From NCBI RefSeq assembly GCF_006716115.1, contig NZ_VFOO01000001.1, positions 3,658,001 through 3,722,000 on the forward strand: a DNA stretch of 64,000 nt, written 5' to 3'. Both the position numbers and the translations under genes were made by a program. Every line of letters starts with the position of its first letter. Position 1 is the first letter of the stretch. The DNA is from Subtercola boreus (lineage in GTDB: Bacteria > Actinomycetota > Actinomycetes > Actinomycetales > Microbacteriaceae). The notes below the pieces were generated by a model. That model had not been told where the DNA came from, did not search any database, and saw only the letters and a program-made list of their open reading frames with translations. Below, piece after piece: positions 45,226-53,428 of the stretch.

Positions 45226-46019
45226 CCGACATCCGGCTGCTGCTGGTCGACGACCAGGCGCTGCTCCGCCTCGGGTTCCGCATGGTGCTCGAGGCCGAGC
45301 CGGGGTTCGTGGTGGTGGGCGAGGCCTCCGACGGGGCATCCGGTGTGCGCGAGGCGACCGCGCTCCGGCCCGACGTGATCCTGATGGACGTTCGGATGCC
45401 CGGCATGAACGGCATCGAGGCGACCCGGGCGATCGTGCGGGAGGTGCCCGAGAGTCGCGTGCTGATCCTCACGACGTTCGACCTCGACGAGTACGCCTTC
45501 GAAGCGCTGAGGGCGGGTGCGAGCGGTTTCCTGCTGAAGGATGCCCGGCCTGCCGAGCTCGTCGCGGCGATCAACGCCGTGGCGTCCGGGGATGCCGCGG
45601 TCTCGCCGCGCGTCACCCGGCAGCTGTTGGAGCTGTTCGGCCGCGACCTGCCCGGGGCCGGGGCTGGGGCGGGGGCCGGGGCCGGGGGCGGGGCCGGGAC
45701 GGCAGCAATCGGCGGCGCTGGCGGCGCGACGGGCGCTGAGCGCCGGGAGGGTGCCCCCGGGCATCCGGAGACCGACGGCACCGTGCAGGCCGGCCGCCAC
45801 GCCAGCAGGATCGCAGCACTCACCGAGCGGGAGCGCGAAGTGCTCGTCGCGATCGCCGAAGGGCTGACGAACACCGAGATCGCCGGCCGGCTCGTCGTTT
45901 CGGAGTCGACGGTCAAGTCCCACGTGGGTCGGGTGCTGACGAAGCTGCAGGCGCGCGACAGGGTGCAGGCGGTCATCCTCGCCTACGAGGCCGGGCTGGT
46001 CGGGCCGCTCGAGCGCTGA
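45222..46019 (+). CDS. NarL/LuxR-type response regulator
   Basis: 265 residues. The receiver domain (1-125) has the acidic pair in [14 protein letters not shown], the phospho-acceptor Asp in [11 protein letters not shown] and the Lys of [11 protein letters not shown]. The GerE helix-turn-helix ([20 protein letters not shown], then [20 protein letters not shown]) ends the protein. Between them is a Gly/Ala-rich spacer of about 50 residues (GAGAGAGAGGGAG), much longer than the usual 15-20. Partner of the kinase just upstream. Confidence 0.94.
   Translation: MTDIRLLLVDDQALLRLGFRMVLEAEPGFVVVGEASDGASGVREATALRPDVILMDVRMPGMNGIEATRAIVREVPESRVLILTTFDLDEYAFEALRAGASGFLLKDARPAELVAAINAVASGDAAVSPRVTRQLLELFGRDLPGAGAGAGAGAGGGAGTAAIGGAGGATGAERREGAPGHPETDGTVQAGRHASRIAALTEREREVLVAIAEGLTNTEIAGRLVVSESTVKSHVGRVLTKLQARDRVQAVILAYEAGLVGPLER
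45654..45698 (+). other. G-run cluster with quadruplex potential inside the response regulator
   Basis: Eight runs of three to five G lie within 45 nt on the coding strand, separated by one to three nt. They encode the Gly/Ala spacer. The mRNA and the coding DNA strand could fold into G-quadruplexes; this is a sequence-based expectation only. Confidence 0.6.
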
Positions 46020-46089
46020 GCGTTTCGGGCGAAAGATCGTGGGAAACGACGGTGCACCGCTATGTTGAGCACAACCGAGGAGCCCAAAC

Positions 46090-46401
46090 ATGGGCATATT
46101 GCTCTATGGCAACCCCAGCATTGAGATCGATTTCGACGACCGCGCCCTGACCCACCTGCAGATCGTCATCACGGCGAAGCTCCGGCGGCGGGAAAGTTTC
46201 GTCTTCTCGTGGACCGACTCGCCGGGCGCCGGCAGCGGTCGCAGTTCGATCTGGGTCGATCCGAGCAGCACCCTCTACTACCGCTTCTACGGCAGCCGGA
46301 TCCCGTCGATCAACCGTGTGTGGATCGAACGTCTGATGGCGTCCGCGAACAGCGGTGGGGGCCTCTACTTCACTCCGGAGCCGCCCGAGGGGAGATCGTG
46401 A
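46090..46401 (+). CDS. Small DUF7882-like protein of Microbacteriaceae
   Basis: 103 residues with the pattern MGILLYGNPSIEIDFDDRAL, HLQIVITAKLRRRESFVFSW, SSIWVDPSSTLYYRFYGSR, IPSINRVWIERLMASAN. I recall near-identical small proteins in many Microbacteriaceae, often annotated as ATP-dependent DNA ligase; at about 100 residues it has no nucleotidyltransferase motif, so that label must be wrong. Function unknown. It looks like a compact alpha/beta domain. GAGGA lies 11 nt before the ATG. Confidence 0.78.
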   Translation: MGILLYGNPSIEIDFDDRALTHLQIVITAKLRRRESFVFSWTDSPGAGSGRSSIWVDPSSTLYYRFYGSRIPSINRVWIERLMASANSGGGLYFTPEPPEGRS

Positions 46402-46445
46402 GCCCGGTGCGCACCGCGGGAGCGGACACGGTGCTGCCCGGGCCG

Positions 46446-46451
46446 TAGGCT
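46446..46451 (+). promoter_or_regulatory. -10 box of the iminopeptidase gene (leaderless)
   Basis: TAGGCT, exactly 6 nt before the ATG at 46458. Confidence 0.5.
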
Positions 46452-46457
46452 CGGAAC

Positions 46458-47438
46458 ATGGCAGCCCTCCGAACCCTGTACCCCGAGATCGAGCCCGACG
46501 AGATCGGCTTCCTGCCGGTCGGTGACGACCAGGAACTCTACTGGGAGACCTCCGGCAACCCCGACGGCAAGCCGGTCGTGTTCCTGCACGGCGGGCCGGG
46601 CGGCGGCACCAGCCCCGCGCACCGGCGCCTCTTCGACCCGGCGAAGTACCGCATCGTGCTCTTCGACCAGCGCGGCTGCGGCCAGAGCATCCCGCACGCG
46701 TCGACCTCGCCCGACCACCTCGCGTCGAATACGACCTGGCATCTGGTCGAGGACATCGAGAAGCTCCGCTCGCACCTCGGGATCGACCGCTGGATGGTCT
46801 TCGGCGGTTCGTGGGGCAGCACGCTCGGGCTCGCCTACGCCCAGACGCACCCTGAGCGCGTCACCGAGCTCGTGCTGCGGGGCATCTTCACGCTCCGGAA
46901 GCTCGAACTCGACTGGTTCTACGAAGGCGGGGCGCGGATGATCGTGCCCGACCTGTGGGAGCAGTTCGTGGCGCCCGTGGCGGCGTCGCCGCTTGTTCCG
47001 GATGATCGGGGGCACCTGATCCGCGCGTACCACCGGCTGCTGAACGACCCCGACCCGCGGGTGCACGTGCCCGCAGCCGTGGCGTGGTCCACGTGGGAAG
47101 CGTCGACGATCACCCTCCTGCCGCGCGCGGAGCTCGTCGCGCGGTTCGCCGAGCCCTCCTACGCGCTCGCGTTCGCGCGCATCGAGAACCACTACTTCCT
47201 GAACGGTGGGTGGCTCGACGAGGGGCAGCTGATCGCCGACGCCGGGCGGCTCGCCGGGATCCCCGGGGCGATCATCCAGGGCCGGTACGACCTGTGCACG
47301 CCCGCCGTGACGGCGTGGGACCTGCACGAGGCGTGGCCGGAGGCGTCGTTCACGCTGGTGCCCGACGCCGGCCACGCGTTCGACGAGCCGGGCATCCTCG
47401 ACGCCCTCCTCGAGGCGACGGACCGCTTCGCGGCCTGA
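46458..47438 (+). CDS. pip: Proline iminopeptidase (prolyl aminopeptidase)
   Basis: Removes N-terminal proline from peptides. 326 residues, alpha/beta-hydrolase fold. HGGPGGGTSPAHRRLFDP holds the oxyanion motif and the family's PxxYRIVLFDQRGCGQS segment follows. The nucleophile Ser is in FGGSWGSTL, the Asp in GRYDLCTP and the His in PDAGHAFDEPG. All three catalytic residues and the typical length are present. A single-gene transcript is likely. Confidence 0.94.
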   Translation: MAALRTLYPEIEPDEIGFLPVGDDQELYWETSGNPDGKPVVFLHGGPGGGTSPAHRRLFDPAKYRIVLFDQRGCGQSIPHASTSPDHLASNTTWHLVEDIEKLRSHLGIDRWMVFGGSWGSTLGLAYAQTHPERVTELVLRGIFTLRKLELDWFYEGGARMIVPDLWEQFVAPVAASPLVPDDRGHLIRAYHRLLNDPDPRVHVPAAVAWSTWEASTITLLPRAELVARFAEPSYALAFARIENHYFLNGGWLDEGQLIADAGRLAGIPGAIIQGRYDLCTPAVTAWDLHEAWPEASFTLVPDAGHAFDEPGILDALLEATDRFAA

Positions 47439-47545
47439 CGCCGCCGCCCCGCGCCCCGCTCTCGCCGCGCCCCCGCACCCCCGCCCCCTCTCGCCGCGCG
47501 CCCTCGCGCCCCCGCGCCCAGCGCCCGCGCGCCCGCCCCGCTACT

Positions 47546-47591
47546 GTTTGTCGCTTCCGCTACGGCGCGCGCAGGCGCGGAAGCGACAAAC
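47546..47591. repeat. Palindromic element, 15-bp perfect arms
   Basis: GTTTGTCGCTTCCGC (47546-47560) pairs with GCGGAAGCGACAAAC (47577-47591) around a 16-nt GC-rich loop. The rest of the 257-nt gap 47439-47695 is C- and G-rich low-complexity sequence and a terminator; no gene is seen. Confidence 0.75.
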
Positions 47592-47620
47592 GGGCGCGCT
47601 TCGACCTGCGCGCGCGAAAG

Positions 47621-47651
47621 CGGGGGCGGCCCGGGGGAGGGGCCGCCCCCG
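47621..47651. terminator. Hairpin between the iminopeptidase and the secreted-protein gene
   Basis: An 11-bp perfect stem, CGGGGGCGGCC / GGCCGCCCCCG, with a 9-nt loop lies between two convergent genes. There is no U-tract, so termination is inferred from position and stem strength. Confidence 0.55.
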
Positions 47652-47695
47652 CGGGGGTGGTGCTGGGATGGTGCTGGGCTGGTGCGCGGGGCGGG

Positions 47696-48556
47696 TCAGC
47701 CGCCGATCGGGGTCGGGTCGACGGGGTTCGGCGGCACCGGCAGGGAGCCGTGGATCTGGTTCTGCGCCTGGCACTGGCTCGTGCAGTTGGTGGCGCCGGC
47801 CGAGAGCTCGATGGCGTCCTCGCCGAGCACGCCGCCGAGGCGACCGCCGGGCTGCACGATCCACTTCGTCACGGTGCCGGTCTGCAGGGTCTTCGTCGCG
47901 ACCTGGGGACTGTCCTTGCCGAGCAGCATCTGGTGCGCGTTCGGGCCGGAGGTGACAGCGTCGACACCGTCGCCGAAGTTCACCTTGCCGGTGAAGGCGT
48001 TGACGAAGTAGAAGATGCCCGGGGCGAGGGTGTGCACGAACTCGACGGGGGCGGCGAACTCGGTCTCCATCTGGAAGATGCCGCCCTGCGCGCCATCCTT
48101 CGCCTGGATCTTGTACTTGCCGGCCGCGGTGGTGAACGTCACGACGAGCGTGTCGTCCTGCACCTGCAGTTCCTTGATGGTCGCGCCCGCCAACTGGGCG
48201 GAGGAGAGCGTGGGAACCTTGGAGGCGAAGATCGTGGTCGGCTTCGTGACCATCCGCTGGGCATCCGGAGCGCCGGTCAGCGTGTAGTTGTAGACGCCGA
48301 GGTTGGCGACCCGGATGTCGAAGCCGACGTTGATGCCGCGCACGGCGACCGTCGCACCGGGCTTCAGATCCTTCAGCTTGACGTCTTTGCCGGGAGCCGG
48401 GTTGTAGGTGGTGCCGGCGACGGTGACCGCGAAGTCACCGCCGTTCGCGCTCGTCTTGGCCTGGGCGGGAGCGGCGAACGCGAGAGACGAGGCGAGCACG
48501 GCGGCCGCGACGATCGCCGCCCTGCCGATGGTGCGCCTGGTGCGGGTGGGAGCCAT
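47696..48556 (-). CDS. Secreted protein of unknown function
   Basis: 286 residues. An Arg-rich start (MAPTRTRRTIGRAAIVAAAV) and a hydrophobic stretch to AAPAQA give a clear Sec signal peptide. The mature part is rich in beta-prone segments (FAVTVAGTTYNPAPGKDVKL, GINVGFDIRVANLGVYNYTL) with one Cys pair near the end (NCTSQCQAQNQ). No catalytic motif, anchor or sorting signal is visible, so it is probably released. I do not recognise the family. AAAGG before the ATG at 48556 supports this start over the longer frame, which runs through the pump gene. Confidence 0.75.
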   Translation of the reverse strand: MAPTRTRRTIGRAAIVAAAVLASSLAFAAPAQAKTSANGGDFAVTVAGTTYNPAPGKDVKLKDLKPGATVAVRGINVGFDIRVANLGVYNYTLTGAPDAQRMVTKPTTIFASKVPTLSSAQLAGATIKELQVQDDTLVVTFTTAAGKYKIQAKDGAQGGIFQMETEFAAPVEFVHTLAPGIFYFVNAFTGKVNFGDGVDAVTSGPNAHQMLLGKDSPQVATKTLQTGTVTKWIVQPGGRLGGVLGEDAIELSAGATNCTSQCQAQNQIHGSLPVPPNPVDPTPIGG

Positions 48557-48682
48557 GGGAGGGGCCTTTCGATCGGGGAGGGTGCGGAGGTGTGCTGTCC
48601 TCCGACTCTCCCCGTTCCCACCGGTGCCGGCAATCAGACCATGGTCGTAGTACCTCGCGCGGGGGCGACCCGACAGGGCTTC

Positions 48683-48714
48683 GGATGCCCGGGGTCGGGC
48701 GGCCCCGGGCATCC
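48683..48714. terminator. Hairpin terminator with GGATGCCCGGGG arms
   Basis: A perfect 12-bp inverted repeat, GGATGCCCGGGG / CCCCGGGCATCC, with an 8-nt loop. It is 13 nt beyond the MFS stop codon on the minus strand. The same arm sequence recurs three times at 56449-56585. Confidence 0.75.
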
Positions 48715-48726
48715 ACCGACCGCGGC

Positions 48727-50163
48727 TCAGAGCTTCGCGACCCGACCCGACGGGAGCAGCAGGGCGACCAGAGTCGCCGCAGCGAGGGCTGCACCGCCGA
48801 CGAACACCGCGGGGATCGCCGCGTCGACGTATCCGGTCGGGGTGAGCTGGCCGCCCGCGCCCGTGAAGACGGCGGTCAGCACGGCGATTCCGAGCGCCAC
48901 GCCGATCTCCCGGAGGGTCGAGTTGGTGCCGGACGCCTTGGCCTGGTCGGCCGGGGCCATGTTGATGAGAACGGCCGACGATGACGGGGCGAAGACGAGC
49001 CCCATACCGATCCCGGTGAGCAGGAACGGCCCGACCATCGAGGCGTAGCTCGCATAGGCCGACAGGATGCTCGCAAGCCAGAGAATGCCGGCCGCCTGCA
49101 GCGCGAGCCCTGCCACGATCGGCGCACGGGTGCCGATGCGCGGGGTGATCAGGCCGGTGAGGGGGGCGACGACGAGGGGCGCCATCGTCCACGGCATGGT
49201 CATCAGGCCGGCTTCGAGCGGGCTGTGTCCCTGCACGATCTGCAGGAACTGGATGAGGATGAACACCGATCCGAAGATGCCGAAACTGAAGACCACGCCG
49301 ACGATGTTCGCGACGCTGAAGCTGCGGTCGCGGAACAGGCGGAGCGGCAGCAGGGGAGCGGATGTGCGGGACTCCCACACGATGAACGCCGCGAGCAGCA
49401 CGGCACCGAGCGCGAGCGACCCGACCACCTCGAGGCTCGACCAGCCCGCGTCGTTGCCGCGCACGATCCCGTAGACGATTCCGAGCACGCCGAGCCCGAC
49501 GAGCGCGAGCCCCAGCACGTCGGCGCGGAGGCGCGCCCCGAAGGTGTTCGGCAGTGCCAGCAGCGCCAGCGGCACCGAGATGATGCCGATCGGAACGTTC
49601 AGCCAGAAGATCGCCTCCCAGTTGAACCCTTCGATGACGGCGCCACCGATCAGGGGGCCGAGTGCGACCCCGAGGCCGGAGACTCCACCCCAGATGCCGA
49701 TCGCGAGCGGGCGGAGCCGCGTGCTGACCGACCCGACGAGCAGCGTGAGCGAGAGGGGCATGAGCGCCGCCGCGCCGACGCCCTGGAACGCGCGGCCGAC
49801 GATGAGCATCCACGGATCGGTGCTGAGCGCTGAGAACGCACTCGCCGCGGTGAAGAGTGCGATGCCGAAGACGAACACCGACCGGCGGCCGAGCCGGTCG
49901 CCGAGGGCCACAGCCATCAGCATGAAGGTGGCGAACGAGAGGGTGTAGGCGTTGACGAACCACTGCAGTTCGCCGATCGAGGCGTTGAGGTCGGTGCGGA
50001 TGACCGGCAGGGCGCTCGTCATGATGAGGTTGTCGAGCGTCGCCATGAACATCGGCAACGAGGCCGCGACGACCGCGAGCCAGATCGGGATGCGGCGGCG
50101 GGTGGTCGGCTGTGCGCCGAGGGGCGTGTCGGGGCGGGGTGCGGGGAGGGTCTGGGTTGTCAT
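48727..50163 (-). CDS. MFS drug exporter, DHA2 (EmrB/QacA) type
   Basis: 478 residues with 14 membrane helices. Helix 1 reads FMATLDNLIMTSALPVI, where most DHA2 pumps have LDxTIVNVALP; motif A is GDRLGRRSVFVFG and motif C is GGVSGLGVALGPLIGG. These point to proton-driven export of drugs or dyes. It is divergent from the TetR gene at 50252, and two palindromes fill the gap, so it should be induced by a TetR ligand. No adaptor gene accompanies it. Confidence 0.92.
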   Translation of the reverse strand: MTTQTLPAPRPDTPLGAQPTTRRRIPIWLAVVAASLPMFMATLDNLIMTSALPVIRTDLNASIGELQWFVNAYTLSFATFMLMAVALGDRLGRRSVFVFGIALFTAASAFSALSTDPWMLIVGRAFQGVGAAALMPLSLTLLVGSVSTRLRPLAIGIWGGVSGLGVALGPLIGGAVIEGFNWEAIFWLNVPIGIISVPLALLALPNTFGARLRADVLGLALVGLGVLGIVYGIVRGNDAGWSSLEVVGSLALGAVLLAAFIVWESRTSAPLLPLRLFRDRSFSVANIVGVVFSFGIFGSVFILIQFLQIVQGHSPLEAGLMTMPWTMAPLVVAPLTGLITPRIGTRAPIVAGLALQAAGILWLASILSAYASYASMVGPFLLTGIGMGLVFAPSSSAVLINMAPADQAKASGTNSTLREIGVALGIAVLTAVFTGAGGQLTPTGYVDAAIPAVFVGGAALAAATLVALLLPSGRVAKL

Positions 50164-50208
50164 TGCCGGGCTCGATTCCGGTGGGAGGTGTGGGCGGGGG
50201 AGGTTAAC

Positions 50209-50249
50209 TTATCGATCGATTACTTCGAAACTTTAGCTATCGACTGATA
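50209..50249. promoter_or_regulatory. Two TetR operator-like sites between the MFS and TetR genes
   Basis: TTATCGATCGATTA (50209-50222) and TATCGACTGATA (50238-50249) are related palindromes in an AT-rich stretch; they also pair with each other as a larger inverted repeat (10 of 12). The spacing suits binding of two dimers over both divergent promoters. Confidence 0.7.
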
Positions 50250-50251
50250 AC

Positions 50252-50929
50252 ATGTCAAACATGAATGTTGCAGTCACCGGAGCCGGGCATCCACCGCTCA
50301 CCCGCATGCGGGGCGAAGACCGGCGGGAATCGATCCTGCAGGCGGCGATGCAGGTGTTCGGGGACCACGGCTACGTCGGGTCGACCACGGCGCAGATCGC
50401 CCGCGCGGCCGGTGTGAGCCAGCCCTACGTGGTGCAGACGTTCGGCACGAAGGAGGGGCTCTTCCTGGCGGTGATCGACCGGGCGCTCGACCGGCTGCTC
50501 GCAGCTTTCGTCGAGGTGGTGGAGTCGTCGGCTACCGTGTCGGCCGGCGCTGACGGTGCTTCGTCAGCTGACGGCGCGGCGCCCGAGGACGGCATGACGC
50601 TCGCCGGCCGGCTCGGCAGCGCGTACATCGACCAACTGAACGACCACGGCCTGCTGCTCTCGCTGATGCACGCCTTCGTGCTCGGAAAGGATCCGGTGAT
50701 CGGCCCGGTCGGTCGCGCCGGGTTCATGAAGGTCTATCGGTACCTCAGGGATGCGGCAGGATTCAGCCCCGAAGAGGTGCGGATGTTCCTCGCTGAGGGC
50801 ATGCTGATCAACACGATGGTCGGGCTCAGGATGACCGACGACATCGACTCGGATCCCGACGTGCGGCAACTCCTCGAGTGCTCGTTCGAGGGCAAGCTCG
50901 AGCAGGTGCGGGCGCTCTCCGGGGCGTAG
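50252..50929 (+). CDS. TetR-family regulator of the divergent MFS pump
   Basis: 225 residues. The DNA-binding domain has DRRESILQAAMQVFGDHGYV and the helix-turn-helix STTAQIARAAGVSQPYVVQTF. The rest is a helical ligand domain with an Ala/Ser-rich insert (about residues 95-112). The ATG at 50252 overlaps a possible -10 (GATAAC); if that is used, the ATG at 50261 is the true, leaderless start. Autoregulation and control of the pump are inferred from the operator pair. Confidence 0.9.
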   Translation: MSNMNVAVTGAGHPPLTRMRGEDRRESILQAAMQVFGDHGYVGSTTAQIARAAGVSQPYVVQTFGTKEGLFLAVIDRALDRLLAAFVEVVESSATVSAGADGASSADGAAPEDGMTLAGRLGSAYIDQLNDHGLLLSLMHAFVLGKDPVIGPVGRAGFMKVYRYLRDAAGFSPEEVRMFLAEGMLINTMVGLRMTDDIDSDPDVRQLLECSFEGKLEQVRALSGA

Positions 50930-51092
50930 GCGGGCCCGGTTTCGGGTGCGGCTTCGGGTGCGGGTGCGGATGTGCGCGGCTTATGAGTCGCCGGTGAGAG
51001 CGCTGCGCGCGCTGTCGGCCTGGCGCGACCCTGTCTAGGGTCGGATCAGGGCCGCTCGCGCTCCCGACGGCGGCCCGACTGGAGGAGAACCG

Positions 51093-51623
51093 ATGCTCAT
51101 CGCCACATGGATGCTGACCGCCCTGCTCTCGCGAGCCGCCTCAGGTGCTGAAGGCGGCGCCGATGCTGGCGCGGGTTCTGCTGCGGTGATCGTGACCCTC
51201 ATCGCGCTCACCGTCGGCGCTGCACTCGCAGCGGTGGGCGCAGTGGTCGCGGTCGCCGTCTCCGTCGCGGCGGTTGCTGGTCGGTCTGCTGACGCGGCTG
51301 CGGTCAGTGCCGCTTCCCCGGCCTCTGGGCGCGCCGCCCTGGCCGCGATCGGCGTCGCCACCACCACCGTGGCCGGCGCCGCCACCGGTTCCGCGGCTGG
51401 TTCCGCCATCCCTGTCGGCCCCGCCATCCCCGCCACCGAGGCCGGCCCCGCGGCTGGTTCCGCCATGCTTGTCGGCTCCGCTGCCACCCCTGCCACCGCG
51501 GCCGGCCCCGCCACCCTCCCTGCTGCCGAGCCGCCACGCGTCGACATCGAAATGGTTATCGCCGCCATGGAACTGGCGTTCGCCAGCGAACCGAGCGTGA
51601 AGCCCGCCCATCTGGTTGCGTAG
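51093..51623 (+). CDS. Hypothetical Ala-rich protein with one membrane region
   Basis: 176 residues. A long hydrophobic region (about 30-65, VIVTLIALTVGAALAAVGAV and on) follows a short soluble start; the rest is Ala/Gly/Pro-rich with an imperfect repeat (PAAGSAM-type, about residues 105-140) and a final segment VDIEMVIAAMELAFAS. GGAGGA 6 nt before the ATG supports translation. However, composition is extreme and several other frames are open here, so this may not be a real gene. No family recognised. Confidence 0.42.
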   Translation: MLIATWMLTALLSRAASGAEGGADAGAGSAAVIVTLIALTVGAALAAVGAVVAVAVSVAAVAGRSADAAAVSAASPASGRAALAAIGVATTTVAGAATGSAAGSAIPVGPAIPATEAGPAAGSAMLVGSAATPATAAGPATLPAAEPPRVDIEMVIAAMELAFASEPSVKPAHLVA

Positions 51624-51928
51624 GCGACTGAGCAGCGACCGCACGGCGCGATACAGCGTCACCGACTACTTCCTCGACCGTCCCTCCGAACCCGGCGCCC
51701 GCCGCAGCAGCCAACGCCACCCCGCGTCGAGGGCATCGCTTCGCGGTCCGACCAGAGAGGCTCGGTGGCCGGCGCGCGGATGAGCAGCGCTGGCGATGTG
51801 GAGACAGAACGGGCCCCGCGGGAGCCTGCTTGGGCAGACTTCGCGGGGCCCTACCCGCGCCGTTCCTGTTCGGCGCGAGTCGGACGAGAGTGGAAGACCA
51901 GGGGCCCCGACCTTCCACTCTCAGATTG
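51624..51928. other. Gene-free stretch with two strong hairpins
   Basis: I see no credible gene in these 305 nt. Two inverted repeats are present: GGGCCCCGCG (51811-51820) with CGCGGGGCCC (51842-51851), and the terminator at 51887-51921. The open frame at 51765-52451 runs antisense into the surface-protein gene and has no family features. Confidence 0.6.
51887..51921 (-). terminator. Terminator of the LAHTG surface-protein gene
   Basis: AGAGTGGAAG (51887-51896) and CTTCCACTCT (51912-51921) form a perfect 10-bp stem with a 15-nt loop, 8 nt beyond the stop codon on the minus strand. Confidence 0.75.
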
Positions 51929-53353
51929 TCAGCTGCCGGATGCCGCACGCCGGCGGCGATTCGCGGTCAGGGTGAAGGCTGCGAAGCCGGCTCCCAGCAG
52001 AGCGAAGGCGAGGGTGCCCCACGGCACCAGTTGCGACTCCAGCGGTAGTCCTGTGTGGGCGAGTGTCGCAGTCGTTCCGGTGTCGCCGCGGCTCGCCGCT
52101 GTTGCTGCAGCCGTGGTGGCGGTCGTGGTCGGAGTGGTCGTCGGCTGCACGATCGGGCCGGCGTTGGGGCCGACCGAAGCACTTGCCAGATCGACCTGGG
52201 CGGTGGTGCCGTTCGGCCCGAGACCGATCCGGAGAGCCGTCTCTGTGAACGTTCCGGCCGTCACGTCACGGTGGTTGACGGTGAACTGTGTGAGGTTCCG
52301 CAGGGCGATGCCGAGCAGTCCTTGGAAGGCGCTACCCAGGTTCATCACAATGGGGTCGACGATGGCACGGGCGGTCGTGATGGCGAGCGTCAGAGCAGGC
52401 CTCATTCCCACAGGCACGCCCGGAATTGCGGCTGTCGCAGTGGCAAGGTAGTCGTTCGCCTCCCGCGTGATCTGGTTCGACACGGCAAGGGGGATGAACT
52501 GGGTCAGGTCGGTGTCAGCCGGGAGATCGTTCAGGTCGCTGGGGAGACCCGCCGCCTGAAGGTCCGCCGTCGTCAGCTTCATGGTGAAGTCGGCAGGGAA
52601 AGGATTTGAGGGGGCAGGGGCCCCCGCGGCCGCCAGCGCGGCGATGACCGCGTCGAGGGCGGGTCTGATGGTCGAGACGGGCGTCGCTACCAGGGGGCCG
52701 CCCACCGTCAGGCCGAGGGCTCCCAGTCGATACCCGCCCGACTGCGCGCCGGCTGCACTCTGGTCGGCGGAAGCCGAGAGCTCGACGAAGTCGGCCTTGA
52801 GAGCGACAGGATCGGTCACCGGGTTGCCCACGAGGAGCGTCGCAGCGCTGCCTGTGGTCGGGGTGCCGACGGGTCCGCCCCTCGTGAGGGCAGGCCCCGC
52901 GAGCATGACGACAGTGCTGGCGACCGTTCCCGAGAACGCCATCGAAGACCCGTCATTGTTCGCGCGACCGTACTGACCGACTGCGCCGAGCCTGACGACG
53001 CCCGCGTCACCGAACAGCATCGCCGTCCCCCCTGCACTGAGGGCCGTCAGCCCGCTGATCGCTCCGGCGTCCAACGGCCTGTCGACGATGACGTCGCCCG
53101 CTGCAGTGGTGTTGACGGCATCAGCGCCCTTCAGGGTGGGCAAAGAGTCGAGTATCGAGGTGGTGAGCAGTGACGTGGTGACGAGCCTGCCCGTGCCCTG
53201 CGAGACGATCGTCTGCGCGTTGGCCGATGCGGGAACAGCGAGTGCGAGAGTGGTTCCCATCGCGAGTGAGGCGGCGAGCATCCGCCGCCCTACCCGGAAC
53301 CGTTCTCCGGATATGCGCGAGTGAGTTCGGCCGCGGGGTGGTGCATTCTTCAC
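51929..53353 (-). CDS. Secreted choice-of-anchor-type surface protein with LAHTG sorting signal
   Basis: 474 residues. An N-terminal signal peptide (MLAASLAMGTTLALAVPASA) starts after a basic leader. The body is repetitive beta-rich sequence with Ala/Gly/Thr (GRLVTTSLLTTSILDSLPTL, AVGQYGRANNDGSSMAFSG) resembling the choice-of-anchor G group; I am only moderately sure of that. A Thr-rich spacer is followed by LAHTG, a hydrophobic helix and RRRR, a class E-type sortase signal. GTG start at 53353 with GGAGG 6 nt upstream. Probably displayed on the cell wall. Confidence 0.75.
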   Translation of the reverse strand: MKNAPPRGRTHSRISGERFRVGRRMLAASLAMGTTLALAVPASANAQTIVSQGTGRLVTTSLLTTSILDSLPTLKGADAVNTTAAGDVIVDRPLDAGAISGLTALSAGGTAMLFGDAGVVRLGAVGQYGRANNDGSSMAFSGTVASTVVMLAGPALTRGGPVGTPTTGSAATLLVGNPVTDPVALKADFVELSASADQSAAGAQSGGYRLGALGLTVGGPLVATPVSTIRPALDAVIAALAAAGAPAPSNPFPADFTMKLTTADLQAAGLPSDLNDLPADTDLTQFIPLAVSNQITREANDYLATATAAIPGVPVGMRPALTLAITTARAIVDPIVMNLGSAFQGLLGIALRNLTQFTVNHRDVTAGTFTETALRIGLGPNGTTAQVDLASASVGPNAGPIVQPTTTPTTTATTAAATAASRGDTGTTATLAHTGLPLESQLVPWGTLAFALLGAGFAAFTLTANRRRRAASGS

Positions 53354-53407
53354 TGGTGTCCTCCATGTTCACCCCACTGCCGGGGGTTCAGAAGGAAGAG
53401 TAGCGCA

Positions 53408-53428
53408 TTAATGACGAATCATCATTAA
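53408..53428. promoter_or_regulatory. AT-rich palindrome at the promoter of the surface-protein gene
   Basis: TTAATGA / TCATTAA with a 7-nt centre (53408-53428), in one of the few AT-rich places of the window. It overlaps the stop codon of the EamA gene and lies 55 nt upstream of the surface-protein start. It could be an operator or a stem for the EamA transcript end. Confidence 0.5.

Noticed and set aside
47439-47695. Possible CRISPR or repeat array in the C-rich gap
   Set aside because: The CGCCCC-type runs are irregular in length and spacing; there are no equal spacers and no cas genes.
50930-51092. tRNA or other structured RNA gene
   Set aside because: I looked for cloverleaf arms and found none; the stretch only shows simple GGGTGCGG-type repeats.
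51765-52451. 228-codon plus-strand frame
   Set aside because: Antisense to the LAHTG surface protein, starting between two hairpins, with no domain or signal peptide.
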